Assembly (NCBI GenBank): GCA_001949185.1 | Contig: BDGG01000001.1 | Span: 2,993,324-3,057,323 of the forward strand | Source: Ramazzottius varieornatus | Taxonomy: Eukaryota > Tardigrada > Eutardigrada > Parachela > Ramazzottiidae | Direction: 5' to 3' | Length of the DNA: 64,000 nucleotides | Part shown: positions 12,691 through 23,717 of the stretch, one piece after another | Position numbering within the stretch: the first letter of the stretch is position 1 | How the letters are laid out: each line of letters starts with the position of its first letter | Program-made: the position numbers and the translations under genes | The notes under the pieces: model-generated | Seen by the model: the letters and a program-made list of their open reading frames with translations, nothing else | Databases searched by the model: none | What the model was told of the DNA's origin: nothing

Positions 12691-15600
12691 ATGGCTGTCG
12701 GGAGGGGCAGTCGTGGAAGTCGGGGATCACCAGTAGAAGGCCAGAAGAGTTTGCTCAAAGGAGACAACGGAGCCACCGACGATGAGAACGACGAAGCTTG
12801 GTGAGTTGTTTACCTTGGTTGTGAATGCTAATTACCGATTGCTCTTACTTCCGTTCGTCTTTAGGACTGTCTCCTACAACAAAGGCAATGAGAATGGAGT
12901 TGACAGGAAGCGTCAAATCACGAATGGTGCTTCTTCTCGATCCATTCAGGATAAAATCGAGGATCTGGAGGTGGACGATCATGGTTTCGGTAAGACTTGA
13001 ACGGGGTTGAATGACTGAGTCGGCCACCGTTGCAGTCGTGGGGTGTGCGATGGCGTCATACAGTAAATCTGTAGGGTGGCCGACTTGCCTGGTGGTGTTC
13101 GACTTGCTGCATAGTGGCTGATTGGCCCCTTTGCACCTCGTGAAATCCTCGGTACCTCATTAGGTTTGATGAGCGTTCCTTGTTTTCCGGGGTAACGGAG
13201 TGCATCATGTTTTCATTTTTCTGAGTAATGAAAAGGAAAGAGTAGTCAGCAGGGCGAGTCTGTTCCTTATCAGCAATCAATTTGATGACTTATCCACATT
13301 TTTTTCCCTCCTTCCTTCGGTCTCTTGGGGTTGTGTTGAGGAACGACATGAATTTGCTGTCTCTTTGTAGTCGATCAGACTCCCGTGGTGAAGCCCAACC
13401 GGAAGTTGTTCATACTGATCGTTGTTGGAGTAGCGCTTGGCGTCGGCGCCATCGTTTCTGTCGTCGTCTTTTACTTCCGTTCCAGCTACGTACCCAATAA
13501 TGTACGTATTACGCCTCACAAAGAACGAAAATCGGTTTACCGTACAACAGCCAAGAACTTTTTCTTTGCAGTACATTATCGTCGTGGATGCAGGATCGTC
13601 TCATACGAAACTAAATGGTAAAACGAGGAATCTGCTCAACAATTTTCCCACTATGTTTTTCTTTTCTACTGTCACCGGAACTGGAGTCGAAAGCTTGCGG
13701 TGAGTTTTGTGAAAGCTTTTTTATAGTAGTGTTTGCTTTGCAGTCTTTCATTACCGCGGGGATAAAGTTAACGGGACGGGGAAGATTGAGCAGTTGGACT
13801 TTATGGAATGCAATGGTAAGTTACGTGGGCGATGCTGCACCTTTCTGCCGAGCTTTCGGCGTCGTAGAACTCTGATTAACGGCTTGGATAGTCGGCTGTG
13901 AAGGGCTTAAAAGGGGGAGGCCTGCGGCTGTGTCAGATAATCAGTCTTTGCCTCTAGCTATATCGATTAAGTTTACTTCTATTGATCTGCCCTCTAGGTA
14001 CTGTCATGTCGTTCATGTACGATTACGAAAGGATGCGCACAAGTTGGACGCCTTGCTTTCAATTTGCCAAAGAGAAAGTGCCCGAGGACCGATGGGATAA
14101 AACAGAAGTTTATTTCGGTGCCACTGCCGAACTTCGACAATTCCAGTAAGTACCAAAGATAGGCTTCGTCCGGACTCAAAGTGATATGATTTTCCCTCCA
14201 CTTCAGGACAACTCAGCCCGAGAAAGCCGAGCGTCTGTTAAACGACGTGCGGACTTTCCTCAACGAAACCTACGATCTTTCCCCAGATCGCACTCATGTT
14301 CTGATACTCGATGGATCGGAAGAAGGTGCCTTGGCCTGGGCCACCGTCAACTTCATCACGAAAAGCCTTCTGCCCGACAACATCACATCCAGTTCGGATC
14401 GAGCCCCACAGACGTACGGGTCGATAGACCTGGGTGGCTCCTCGACTCAGATCGCTTTCACTACGCAAGACCCCGCCGAGGCCAACTTCCACCTGACTTT
14501 CTTCGGAGCACAATACCAGCTCTTCAGCAAGAGCTTCCGGTGCCGGGGAAAAGGTAAGCAGGGTACCTAGAAGTAGCCGTTTTCCTGTCAAGACAATCTG
14601 TTAAAGTCAGTAGACAGAATTCGGAATATCTCAACAGCCTGCATACCCTTATGTGACGGTAAACTAAAGCGGGTGGCAGATGTAGGTACTTGAAACGTGA
14701 TTACAAGTTCAGTATTGATCTTTCAGGTATATTTTGAAATTTGTTTTCGGTCATATCTCTTTTTTCTGTGGTATAGGTGAAGCACATCGATTACTGAAGG
14801 CTCAGCTTGTAACCCAAAGCAAAAACAGCCAGTTTGTGATCCATCCGTGTTATCCGCGTGGCCTGGTGACCAATGAATCGCATACGGATATCTTCTCCGC
14901 GCAATGTACAGGGTATCTAGACAAGGAGAAGTTTGTGCACAGGCCGCGATACCAGCTTCAAGGAACCGGTGACGTGGATCAATGTCGGGCACATGTACGG
15001 AAGATCTTCGCGGATCCGACCGGCAAATGTCCTTTCCAGGACGAAGACTGCTCGTTTAACAGCCAACTGAAACCTATGAACATCTCGGGACCTTTCATGG
15101 CACGTGTCTTTGGTTGTTTCTCTGTTCACCGATTTGTGGTTGAAGTATCCTTTTTAGGGTTTTGCCGGTCTGTACTTCGTCATGGACTTTTTCAACTTGT
15201 CTAACGGCGAGGACAGGATGACCAGCAACTTGACGAACTTCCGGGAAGTTTATCGACGACACTGCAATCAGCCCTGGTCCAATGTGAGTACCTTATCTTC
15301 GAGCACGCGATACGTAGGAGTCTTTAACTAATAGTCCGAAGAGCTAACCGATGCCCATCTACTTATCAGCTTTCCAGCAGTACCAACCGCTTCATGAAGG
15401 GTTATTGCTTTGACGGTAATTACATTGACGTTCTACTCACGGAGGTTTACGGGTTCAGTGACGAAGAGTTCGGGAAGATTGAATTCCGAAAATCCGTAAG
15501 TATGGAGTACTTTTGTTCTTAGGGCACTTGATTTCAAAGTGAAGCCTTTCGTAGGTGAATGGAGTGAGTACAGGATGGGCAGTCGGGTTAGCGCTAAACA

Positions 15601-15752
15601 GTACCAACGCGGTGGTAGCTGAGCTCGAAATCGAGCCCTTCAGTCGGGCGTTCTTCTTGGCGTTTCTAGTCATATTCGCGGTGTTCCTTCTACTGGCGGT
15701 CAGCTTCCTCTGCAGAGGCGTGCGTCGGTCTTTCCGCGACAGCAGTATTTAG
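12691..15752 (+). CDS. ectonucleoside triphosphate diphosphohydrolase (CD39-like NTPDase)
   Basis: Membrane enzyme that hydrolyses nucleoside tri- and diphosphates, typically extracellular ATP and ADP in purine signalling. The start is the ATG in GCCATGG. A Gly/Ser-rich cytosolic tail is followed by a membrane helix (13400-13490, LFILIVVGVALGVGAIVSVV). The apyrase-conserved regions follow in order: ACR1 VVDAGSSHTKL (about 13580); VYFGATAELR (about 14110); SEEGALAWATVNFI (about 14318-14360); DLGGSSTQIAF (about 14427); and NGVSTGWAVGLAL (about 15555). A second membrane helix (LAFLVIFAVFLLLAVSFLC) precedes a short tail ending at TAG 15752. The two-helix plan with a cysteine-bearing ectodomain is that of NTPDase1/2/3/8. 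About ten exons. An AATAAA polyadenylation signal lies near 16053. It converges on the Ly6-like gene. Confidence 0.92.
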
Positions 15753-16071
15753 GAGGATCTGCCAAAGTCGAACACCGCGAAACAGTTCTTGTTTTATTTC
15801 TGGACGAATGGTTAATCGCTTCCAGTGGTTTGCTGATGATGATCGATTTTACAATGACTTGCTGAAAGCTTTTAGAGTTCAGCACCCGAACGTTTTTCCA
15901 ATGTTGAATCTCTTCGGGTGATAATTTAACTTCTCATTTTATTTTTCTTTTACAGTTATTTCATTCATGTTTTATCGAAATACTCATGCATTTTGTTTCG
16001 TGTTCGTTGATTCTTTACTGATGTTTTAGTTTCCGCACATAGGTACTTGTTAAAATAAACTGTGATCGGTA
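15753..16071. terminator. convergent 3' region of NTPDase and Ly6-like genes
   Basis: AT-rich spacer between convergent stop codons. AATAAA on the plus strand near 16053 suits the NTPDase transcript, and TTTATT near 15940 suits polyadenylation of the minus-strand gene. No coding potential was seen. Confidence 0.45.
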
Positions 16072-16798
16072 CTAGACGAGGCAGTACAAGATCGAAACCA
16101 GAATAACGGAGAACAGGAAAAACGGAAGGCTTACTTGTGTGGTCAGAAAGCCACTACTAACAAAAAGTCCTGTTGGCGTGCTATCGGGGAAAATGGTTTC
16201 GGGAAGCTCTCTGGTTAACGATCCGGGAGCAGTACTAATGCTGGAGTCTTTGGCTGAGCTACGCAGTGTTGTGGAGGTATCCGGATTTGCTTCCGATTGG
16301 CGAGGAAACGGAAGATCCGGGGAACCAAAAAGGGCCGCGTGTGAGGTAGCATCACAGACATCGAAACAGAGGCATTTTTCCGGTTCGTCATTCACCGTAT
16401 AATTTTGAACACCGGCCACCTGGAGACTTGCGCCATTAATGAATAAACAAGGGTTGTATACAGCTTCGACGGGTTGGCAATTCCGGCGAAGGCTCACAAA
16501 ATCTACGGATAACCAGGAGATAAATTCATGACCATGTCTGGGATAGCACTAGTCCGCACAACACGAAAGGGCACTCCATGCTGCTATTCTGACCTGGAGT
16601 GAAGCGCGAGAGGTGATCGACGCAGCGATATTCCGGAAGAGAGCAGTTTACAGCCGCTGTTTTTCGGTCAGTCCAACAATCAACATGCTGGTTGAAAGAG
16701 TCAAGCCGTAAGCATGTGTAACAAAGAGGCTGCGCAGTGACAGCCGCAGTTAGGACTGCAGCAGTCAAAAGAATGGGACAAGAGGTTTTCGAACCCAT
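16072..16798 (-). CDS. Ly6/uPAR-like small secreted protein, probably GPI-anchored
   Basis: Exon 1 begins with a signal peptide (MGSKTSCPILLTAAVLTAAV) followed by the first cysteines (LCYTC). Exon 2 (to 16072) carries further spaced cysteines, including RRNCQPVEAVYNPC, then CLCFDVC. A Ser/Thr-rich stalk follows, and the protein ends in a hydrophobic segment (LPFFLFSVILVSILYCLV) with no charged tail, which is typical of a GPI signal. The cysteine density and ending suggest a three-finger Ly6/Quiver-like fold on the cell surface; the exact subfamily is unclear. One intron lies near 16500-16560, but its precise boundaries are ambiguous because two acceptors are possible. Confidence 0.7.
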
Positions 16799-17296
16799 CT
16801 TTGGGTATCATTATTAAGCTAGACGGGCTTTCCGTACTATATACCGATAAGGGTCTAACTCCAGAATTATTAGTAGAGGCGAGGGCAATTAATCAGCACG
16901 GAAGTCAGATATTACGGCGGGAAATATGAGCCGGATGCTCACTGTATGTCTCAAGACTACAGACGTGACAATTTTGATTTCACAACCAGTAACACACGTG
17001 GTCAGACCCGGAAGTACAGACGCGAAGACTGGGCGTTACCGTCAGGACTTAATGCAGTGGGTGCTGCCTCGTGAGCATTTGCCTGCGGAGGTCAGCTAAA
17101 AGAATGATCTGGATTGTATGTCGTAAGTTTTTGCGGGAATCGGCACCATCGAGGACGAGTATCGTTTTTATATCAAGCAGGAATATATTCGGAAAGCCAG
17201 CCACGAGTTTTTTACTAGTGAAGTCGAGAGGTTCGTTCAAACAGCCCGATCTAGATGAATCGCTTCCAAGCTACAGTATTCAGTCTTTTCAGCCCA
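16799..17296. other. intergenic, nothing recognised
   Basis: Promoter side of the Ly6-like gene and 3' side of the pseudo-astacin mucin gene. Open frames here are short and unlike known proteins. Confidence 0.4.
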
Positions 17297-20200
17297 TTAA
17301 GGAGGTGGCGGAGGAGGTGGAGTCTCCGTGGTGCTACGTCGTGTGGTCGTACGCGGCGTGGTGGTACGTTTCTTCGCGTCCTCTTCCAGTTTCTTGATCA
17401 TCTCATCCAACGAAGCTTGCATGCTCAGATACGCCGCACTGTGAGTGGGCTTGGAACCTGGCTGCAGCGTTGCTCCCACTGGACGTTTGGTACGGCTGGT
17501 CATGGCACCAAGTTGCACTATCATGTTATGTAAAGCAGCCTGTAGCTGCTGAAAGGACTTGGTCGTGGCGGTACCACTCGACGAAGTACCGTTCGCTGAG
17601 GTACCATTTCCTCCTGCCCCTGGTAACTGAATACCCGACAGAATTTCATGTAGGTTAGACTCTATTTGCTGAAGACTTAGCTTGGTCGTGCTGAGGAAGG
17701 CAGGTCGGTGACTGGTGGTACGGCCAAACGTCGACCCGTAGCGCGTTGTTGACCTCGGATGCCAAGAAGTGGACGGCTGGAGTCTCGTTGTAGAATGCAG
17801 CGTTGAAACCAAAGAGGTATTACTGCTTGTCAAAAAGTGCGGGGTCGTGGATTCTTCCGTCGAACCGGAAGTAGGTGGACTTGCTGTCTCTATGGTGGTT
17901 CCACTTGTTGACGAAGGAATCAAAGTGGAAGTCATTGCGGGCGTAGTGCTTGTGGTAGATGTGGTCGGAGGCAAAGACGATGGTGCGCTGCTGATGGTAG
18001 CCTGCGAGGTAACTGGAGTGGCAGCCATGGTGGACGTTGGGTCTGTAGCGGATGTTGAGCTAGTCGACATCGTTGGCGAGGAAGTTGGGGACGCACTAGT
18101 TGTACTCGATTCAGCGGTTGATGGGAGAATCGTGGTGAGTACTGTGGTTAGGGTTCGTGGGGTAATGGTTGTCGTGCTGGTGGAAGTGACGACCGTACTT
18201 GGTGGTAAGGTGGTACTCACGCTGACTGGCAATGGAGCCCTTGTCTCGGTGGTTTGTTCAATGGTGGTGGACGTGGTGGCGGGTGTGGTGGTCGTCGGCA
18301 GAGTTGACGGTAAAGTGGTACTGGCCGTTGTCGGCAGTGCTGTGGATGTGGCTTCGGTTGACGGCGTGACGGTGGAAGAGCTAGCAGTACTGACGACCGG
18401 AGATGTTTGTTGCGTCGTAGCGCTCGTGCTGGGAGAAGTGCTGGTGAAGCTTGGGGAAGTGGATGTTGACTGGGTCGTCATCGTCGTCGTTGGCGGCAGA
18501 GTAGTGGCGGCTTCTGATGGGGGTGTATCTAGGGTTGAAGATTCGGTGACCACAGCTTCTGTTGTAAGCGATGTAGACAAACTTCCGTAACTACTCAGTG
18601 CGTCAGGTGCGCTGGGAGTAACTGTAGATGTATCCGCGAAAGCAGAAGTTGAGGGCGGAGATGAGGCTGCAGGAGTCTCGGAGGTAGCCAGCGAGCTGGA
18701 AAATGGAGTCTGCGTTGTGGGGATCTCACTGTTAACGCTCGAATCACTCATCGACCCGACAGTCGGCGGTAAGGAGGTCGTTGAGGGGATCAACAAAGAG
18801 GTCCCGGAAGTGGCGGGCGGCGCGTCCGTTGGTGACGCCGTCAAAGGAACGGAAGACTGTGGCATCGAGGTGATGTCAGTCATGAGGGTCGATGTAGGCG
18901 GAGAATCACCCGGAAGGTCACTTGTAAAAGGTGCTTCGGTGAAGTCATCAAACAGGATGGCGGGCGGTGGAGAACCGGGTGCTGTTTGTCCCGAGTTAGG
19001 TGGAAGAGAAGCTTCTGGTTGATTCGTTGTGGGTACCGGTAGAGCAGTTGGCCCATCGTTAGGGTTAAGATCATCATAATCGTCAGCCGGAACTGTCGTT
19101 TCGAATGCGACAGTAACACTTCCATCATGTCTACCGGCCTGTTCTGGAGGGGGTGGAATTATTGTGGACTCGGTTGACTGTTCCTCTGGGAAAGGATCCA
19201 GCACACCCCCCTTGCTGCAGTTTGCGTTAGCTGGGCACGGTGTCGTTGAAGAGGAACCGCTTTGTGACGAAATTGCCGCTGAGGCTGTGGTGCTCACGGC
19301 GCTGGTAGAGCTCGAGTCTGTCGAACCTGGTACAGTGGCGCCACTCGGCGAACCACCTGTGCTGCCTATAAGACAGGCAACAGGCACTTACAATCACAGC
19401 CGCAGAAATCCCAGCAGAGTTCTTTATGGAAAAAAGCGATTATGTTGGCAAATAAAGGGTCAATTCCCAGTAATATTAGCGGCAGTTTATTGCAATACAA
19501 GTGGCAAAAATCAACAGTACAATATACGTTATGTACCAGTAGTGCTCGCAGTACTTCCGCCAGTTGGAGTGGAGTCAGTGGAGGACGGCGTGCTCCCCCT
19601 CGAAGACGAAGTGTTTGCTCCATCGTTTACCTTAGCTTGCAAAATATTGATGAGGTTTTGAACCTGCTGGGTCAGCAAAGCATAGTTTGGTTTGTCCGGT
19701 GAGCCACTAGACGGTTTGCCGCTCGACGTGGAACCGCTTCCCGTGGCTCCACTTGCCGGAGAAACCGTAGAGCCTGTAGGCGCGATGGTAGAGTCACCCT
19801 TGTTCAATTGTGCTTCCATCTGCTTGATCAGGGCTTGCAGGGTCTGGAAGACCTCGGTTTTGTTTGGTGGCTGATGGTTGTTCGTCTGGTTCAGACTACT
19901 CGCAAGGATGCTCTGTGTGGTGGAGGAGCCGCCGTCTGTGGTACACGTGACCGATGCCGTGCCCGTCAAAGATTCAGATTTCGAGCCTGTATCATTAGCA
20001 CCAGGGGGCACTTCTTGACGAAACTCCATGTCGAGGATCGTGAAGACTGTCGTCGAAGCTCCGATGGCTTCGTTGGGCAACTTCAGGCAGACATTCGCTC
20101 CACCGTCGGGAGTCGGGCTGACCGTAACTGGGATCATACCCGAGTCTCCTGATGTCAGCTGTGGGGGAAACTGCACGGGAGGTTTATTCAGTGCCGCTGC

Positions 20201-23023
20201 CTGCGGACAATCGACTGAAACGGAAATAACTCAGTAAATCGATCAGAAAATTTTCTTATGCAAATGCGATGTGGGAAGAACGAGAAGCTTACGCGGTGCG
20301 CACGTGCTGGCATCGCATTCATACGTGTTACAGATTTCCTTGCAGTCGTATTCACTTAGCCTGTCCAGTTTTGGAATCGAGGTGACAGCCGAGTTCTTTA
20401 TGACGAAAGCTGGACTCCCGGAAGTGGAGAAGTCGTTCAGGTCATTGTGTGTGATACTGCAGTAGTCGTAAGGGTACGTCGGCATGCTGACGTTATTGAC
20501 AGTGTACTTTTCGTACGCCACTTCCATTCCTGAAAAGATGAATACTCTGAAGCAGAATTCTGTCCTTACTCTCAGTGATGATGCGATCAGGATGGTACCT
20601 GGTAAGATATTCTCGTGAAGGACTTCGATGTAGTTGTCTCGATCGGGTCTCTGGTGCTCGTTGCGTCGACCAAGGACCAGAACAAAGTACTTCATGATGG
20701 TGCCGATATTGCCGTCGAAGCATCCTCCGGGACCGCTGGTCAAAATCAGCTTCTGCTCGGTGCTTCCGGTCGAGACCAGGTGTCTCGAAACACCGGGCAG
20801 CGAATGACAGCCACGTTTAGCATTTCTGTACAAAAAACGGTGCAGCGTTTATCGCACAAGCCATTGCCTGATTTTCTACCCTGATGCCATATTGGACTTA
20901 CGGACTGTCATCAACAGGAGCGATATGTATTTTATACGTCGGCACAGAGGGCGACACTTCCACGAACTGGACGCACCCGTTTAGATCAGCCGACACTTTC
21001 CTCACGGCTTGCTGAATCATGGCTTTCTGGCTGGCGGCTAGGAGAGAAAGAGCCTCACTGTAAAATGCAAGAACCAAGAAAGAAATTATCACTTACTGTA
21101 GCTCGGGTCAATAAAATACGGAACCGTATTTTGCGACCACTTCAGATAGTTCTGGTCACTGTTGATCACTCTTAAAGCTTTGCCGCGACCTTCTCGTTTC
21201 CGCCTTCTAACCGGAGGGGCTTTGGTGGTTGGAGAAGAACCTGAAGAGACCCCCCGCGGATTTTATTTCAGTAAGCGATTTATCGTCACGAAGCACGAGA
21301 GCATCTTACTCTGTGATTCGGGAAGTGGAGCCGCCGGAACAATGTTCGTCACAACAGTACATGTCGTAGTTTGCGATGACTGGGTCGTCATAGGCGAAGT
21401 CGCCCCCGGTCCTAACGTGGTCAGCGAACCAGGACTAGACCCGTTCATCGTTGCAGGAGGAACCGAGTAGCATAAAGTGGTCGCCATTGCCTCGTCGTCG
21501 CGGCCTGACGGTCCTTTGGTCGTCGATGTTGGTGGCACGGTGGACGGCTTTTTCACTTGGCTAGCGCAGTCCACTGTATTCACTCAGTACAGTATATTAA
21601 TCGAATGACATGACTTTTATTAGGGAGTCTTCTTACGGATTTCGCAGGTAGCTGGGTCGCATCCATACAGAGCTTTGAGCTGCTGACAGTCGCAGGTACT
21701 CAGTTGGTCCAACTTCGGGATAAAATAAGGTGCTTCCTTGACAGTGAAGACCTCTGTGCCGTTGACTGCCGCAAAGTCGGTGGGTTGGTTGTGGGTGATG
21801 CTGCAGTAGTCGTATGGACAAGTGATGTGGACCTCGGCTGCCGGGTAGGTCTGGTAGGCGACTTGAAGTTCTGCAACCAAACAAAAAGAAGTCGGTAAGT
21901 TTCAGAATTTAAACTTTGGTTGAGATGATGATCATTAATATGGGAAGGAAGAAGGATCGTGTTCATGTTGACCACTGCATTGCCGCCGTTTTTCTACGTT
22001 ACGTTCGTGGTGTTCGTTCTACCACAATGAAGGAGGAACTCCAACGCCTTGAGGTGCTGGCCAAACCTAACTCAGTCCAGTATCATACTTACGCGGGTCG
22101 ATTTTGTCGTTGCTGATTTGTAGATACCCGTCACGGTCAGGTCGCTGATGCTCGTTCCGCAGTCCCATCGACACCGCAAAGTATCTGTAACCATTCAAGC
22201 TCCTTCACCCGCTTATTCTGAACCTCCAAAAACCATTCCCGATTCAACCAAAGACCCAAGGACTATGGGTACCTACTTCATCAGTGAATGCATGCTACCG
22301 TCGAAACACCCCTCTGTAACATCAAAAAGCAGTCGTTTCCAGTGTTCCGTGTGTAACGAGAAACGTACTTTACGTACGTGGTCCAGTTGTGAGGAGCAAT
22401 GATTGCTCGGTCTTCCCCTGCGCCATGTTAGCGAGATATGTCCCGGCAAATGTGTGACAAAGCTTGGAAAATGTTGCGCTAAAAGCAGACAGAGATTAAG
22501 GTTCTCGGCAAACTTGGAAGATGAAAGTTCTGCCGGTGTTGTACTTAAGTGTGCTGCTGGTGTCTGTGGGAGTGACTTTAAGTTTGTAGGCCGGAGACTC
22601 GGCAGCCACTTCCGTGAACCTGACACACATGTCCAGGTCCGACATGACTCTCAACATGGCCAGCCGAATTTGTCCTTCTTCCTCATCAGCTGAAAACACC
22701 AATACGGTGACTAATTAGTTAAGTCAGACCAGCATCAAATATTTTATTGCTATTCGCGGGATCTTACGCACTGTACGCGGGGTCGATGTAGTACGGTATT
22801 TCCTTTCCCGGCCATTTTCCAAGTTTTGGATTCAGGTTGATGGCTCGGTTGTGCTTTGAAACAATGATGCTGGATCTTGCTGCAAAATAATATTCCGTTA
22901 AAGTAGTTACCTGCAATACAAGTGGTGACCTTTATCCATCAAGAGTAAAAATCTAGTACCAGTTTGAGCGATCATGAGTAGAAGGAAAGCGAACAGCAGA
23001 AGTCCATTTCTCCAATCGCCCAT
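17297..23023 (-). CDS. double pseudo-astacin domain protein with mucin-like tail
   Basis: Exon 1 gives a signal peptide (MGDWRNGLLLFAFLLLMIA). About 13 further exons join in frame into two astacin-like (M12A) domains, a Thr/Ser/Pro-rich linker and a tail of about 900 residues. Each domain keeps astacin landmarks: IPYYIDPAYS / VPYFIDPSYS, MCVRFTEV / GCVQFVEV, NEHQRPDRD, YPYDYCSITHN / CPYDYCSITHN, and the closing LSxxDC. The zinc site is lost in both. HExxHxxGxxHE reads KYFAVSMGLRNE in domain 1 and KYFVLVLGRRNE in domain 2; the Met-turn SIMHY reads SITHN. I infer a secreted, non-proteolytic protein. A basic RRRKR (21194-21208) between the domains could be a furin site. The tail (20216-17297) is O-glycosylation-prone and holds five amphipathic repeats. 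The single-gene model rests on the splice at about 21311/21240 joining in phase; two adjacent genes are less likely. Confidence 0.8.
17369..17438 (-). repeat. helical repeat 5 of mucin tail
   Basis: Encodes AYLSMQASLDEMIKKLEEDA, an amphipathic segment isolated in Ser/Thr-rich sequence. It shares the pattern xxLQxxLxxMIxxL with four other segments of the same protein. Confidence 0.6.
17501..17557 (-). repeat. helical repeat 4 of mucin tail
   Basis: Encodes SFQQLQAALHNMIVQLGAM. It is the closest match to the shared pattern. Confidence 0.6.
17629..17680 (-). repeat. helical repeat 3 of mucin tail
   Basis: Encodes LSLQQIESNLHEILSGI within low-complexity sequence. Confidence 0.6.
19628..19684 (-). 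repeat. helical repeat 2 of mucin tail
   Basis: Encodes YALLTQQVQNLINILQAKV. It lies in the exon upstream of the main mucin exon. Confidence 0.55.
19797..19852 (-). repeat. helical repeat 1 of mucin tail
   Basis: Encodes VFQTLQALIKQMEAQLNKG, the first of five such segments after the second pseudo-astacin domain. Confidence 0.55.
20292..21240 (-). other. pseudo-astacin domain 2
   Basis: Spans four exons: about 21240-21104 (VPYFIDPSYS), 21073-20905 (GCVQFVEV), 20829-20610 (GGCFDGNIGTIMKYFVLVLG, then NEHQRPDRDNY) and 20532-20292 (YDYCSITHN to ASTC). Zinc-ligand positions are Lys, Leu and Asn instead of three His. The catalytic Glu is Tyr, the Met-turn Met is Thr and its Tyr is Asn. Confidence 0.8.
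21643..22880 (-). other. pseudo-astacin domain 1
   Basis: Exons at about 22880-22768 (IPYYIDPAYS), 22689-22572 (MCVRFTEV), 22471-22378 (KTEQSLLLTTGP), 22320-22281 (GCFDGSMHSLMK), 22190-22094 (YFAVSMGLRNEHQRPDRDGY) and 21870-21643 (YDYCSITHN to CEI). The order and splice phases parallel domain 2, supporting an internal duplication. Zinc-ligand positions are Lys, Val and Asn. Confidence 0.8.
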
Positions 23024-23717
23024 TTTCCACAACGTTGGATCGATCCGTAAAAAATGCGAGGGACAAATCGGAAAGAATGATTCGGTTCTTCCTAACCTTG
23101 GGTATGCTCAGGAAACTGCAACTGTTTCACATGACGACTTGTACGGGAAATTGAGTTCAAGGCCCATCACACGTCAGCCAAACGTTTCCTTCGAAAGCCT
23201 GTTTGGCAAACTTCACGCTCTAATGGTCTCTGGAGAGCTGGAAACCGTGATCATCACAGTGTTTTTACGGCTGCTCGGCAGAAATTCCGCTCCTAACGTC
23301 ACGGTAGACTGGACCGGCGAGAGGCTACTAATATCACAAGAGCTGACATTACCGAAAACCAGAGGTCGCAGGAACCAAGTACGGATAATTCTCCGTACTT
23401 GGTTCTCCCACACTCCTAAATTTCCACAACAAAACAATGTCATGTAACTTTATGGACAAGAAATAAAACGACCAAGTCCAACTGGCCAACGGATGATATA
23501 GGCCGCTCAGGACATCAAAAAGGGGTCTTGAATGCGTACTTACCTTCAAATTTCAACAACATGCTGCTTCGTGAAACGAAAAAGTACGAGAATGAATAAA
23601 TAAAGGGAAAGATTAGAATGGACTATAGTGAGTATGTACTGCATTGAAAAGAAGAATTAACAACAACAACAAGAACAAGAAACCAGTGGTACTCGCTGAT
23701 AGTTCAAACCTGTGGAA
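23024..23717. other. intergenic with a near-perfect hairpin
   Basis: Lies between the pseudo-astacin start and the ZSWIM8 stop. It contains GAACCAAGTACGGA ... TCCGTACTTGGTTC (about 23372-23405), a 14-bp perfect stem with a short loop. Otherwise no coding sequence was recognised. Confidence 0.45.

Noticed and set aside
17769-18590. 273-codon plus-strand ORF rich in Val and Gly
   Set aside because: Antisense shadow of the Thr/Ser-rich mucin exon; repetitive ACN/TCN codons read backwards give Val/Gly/Asp.
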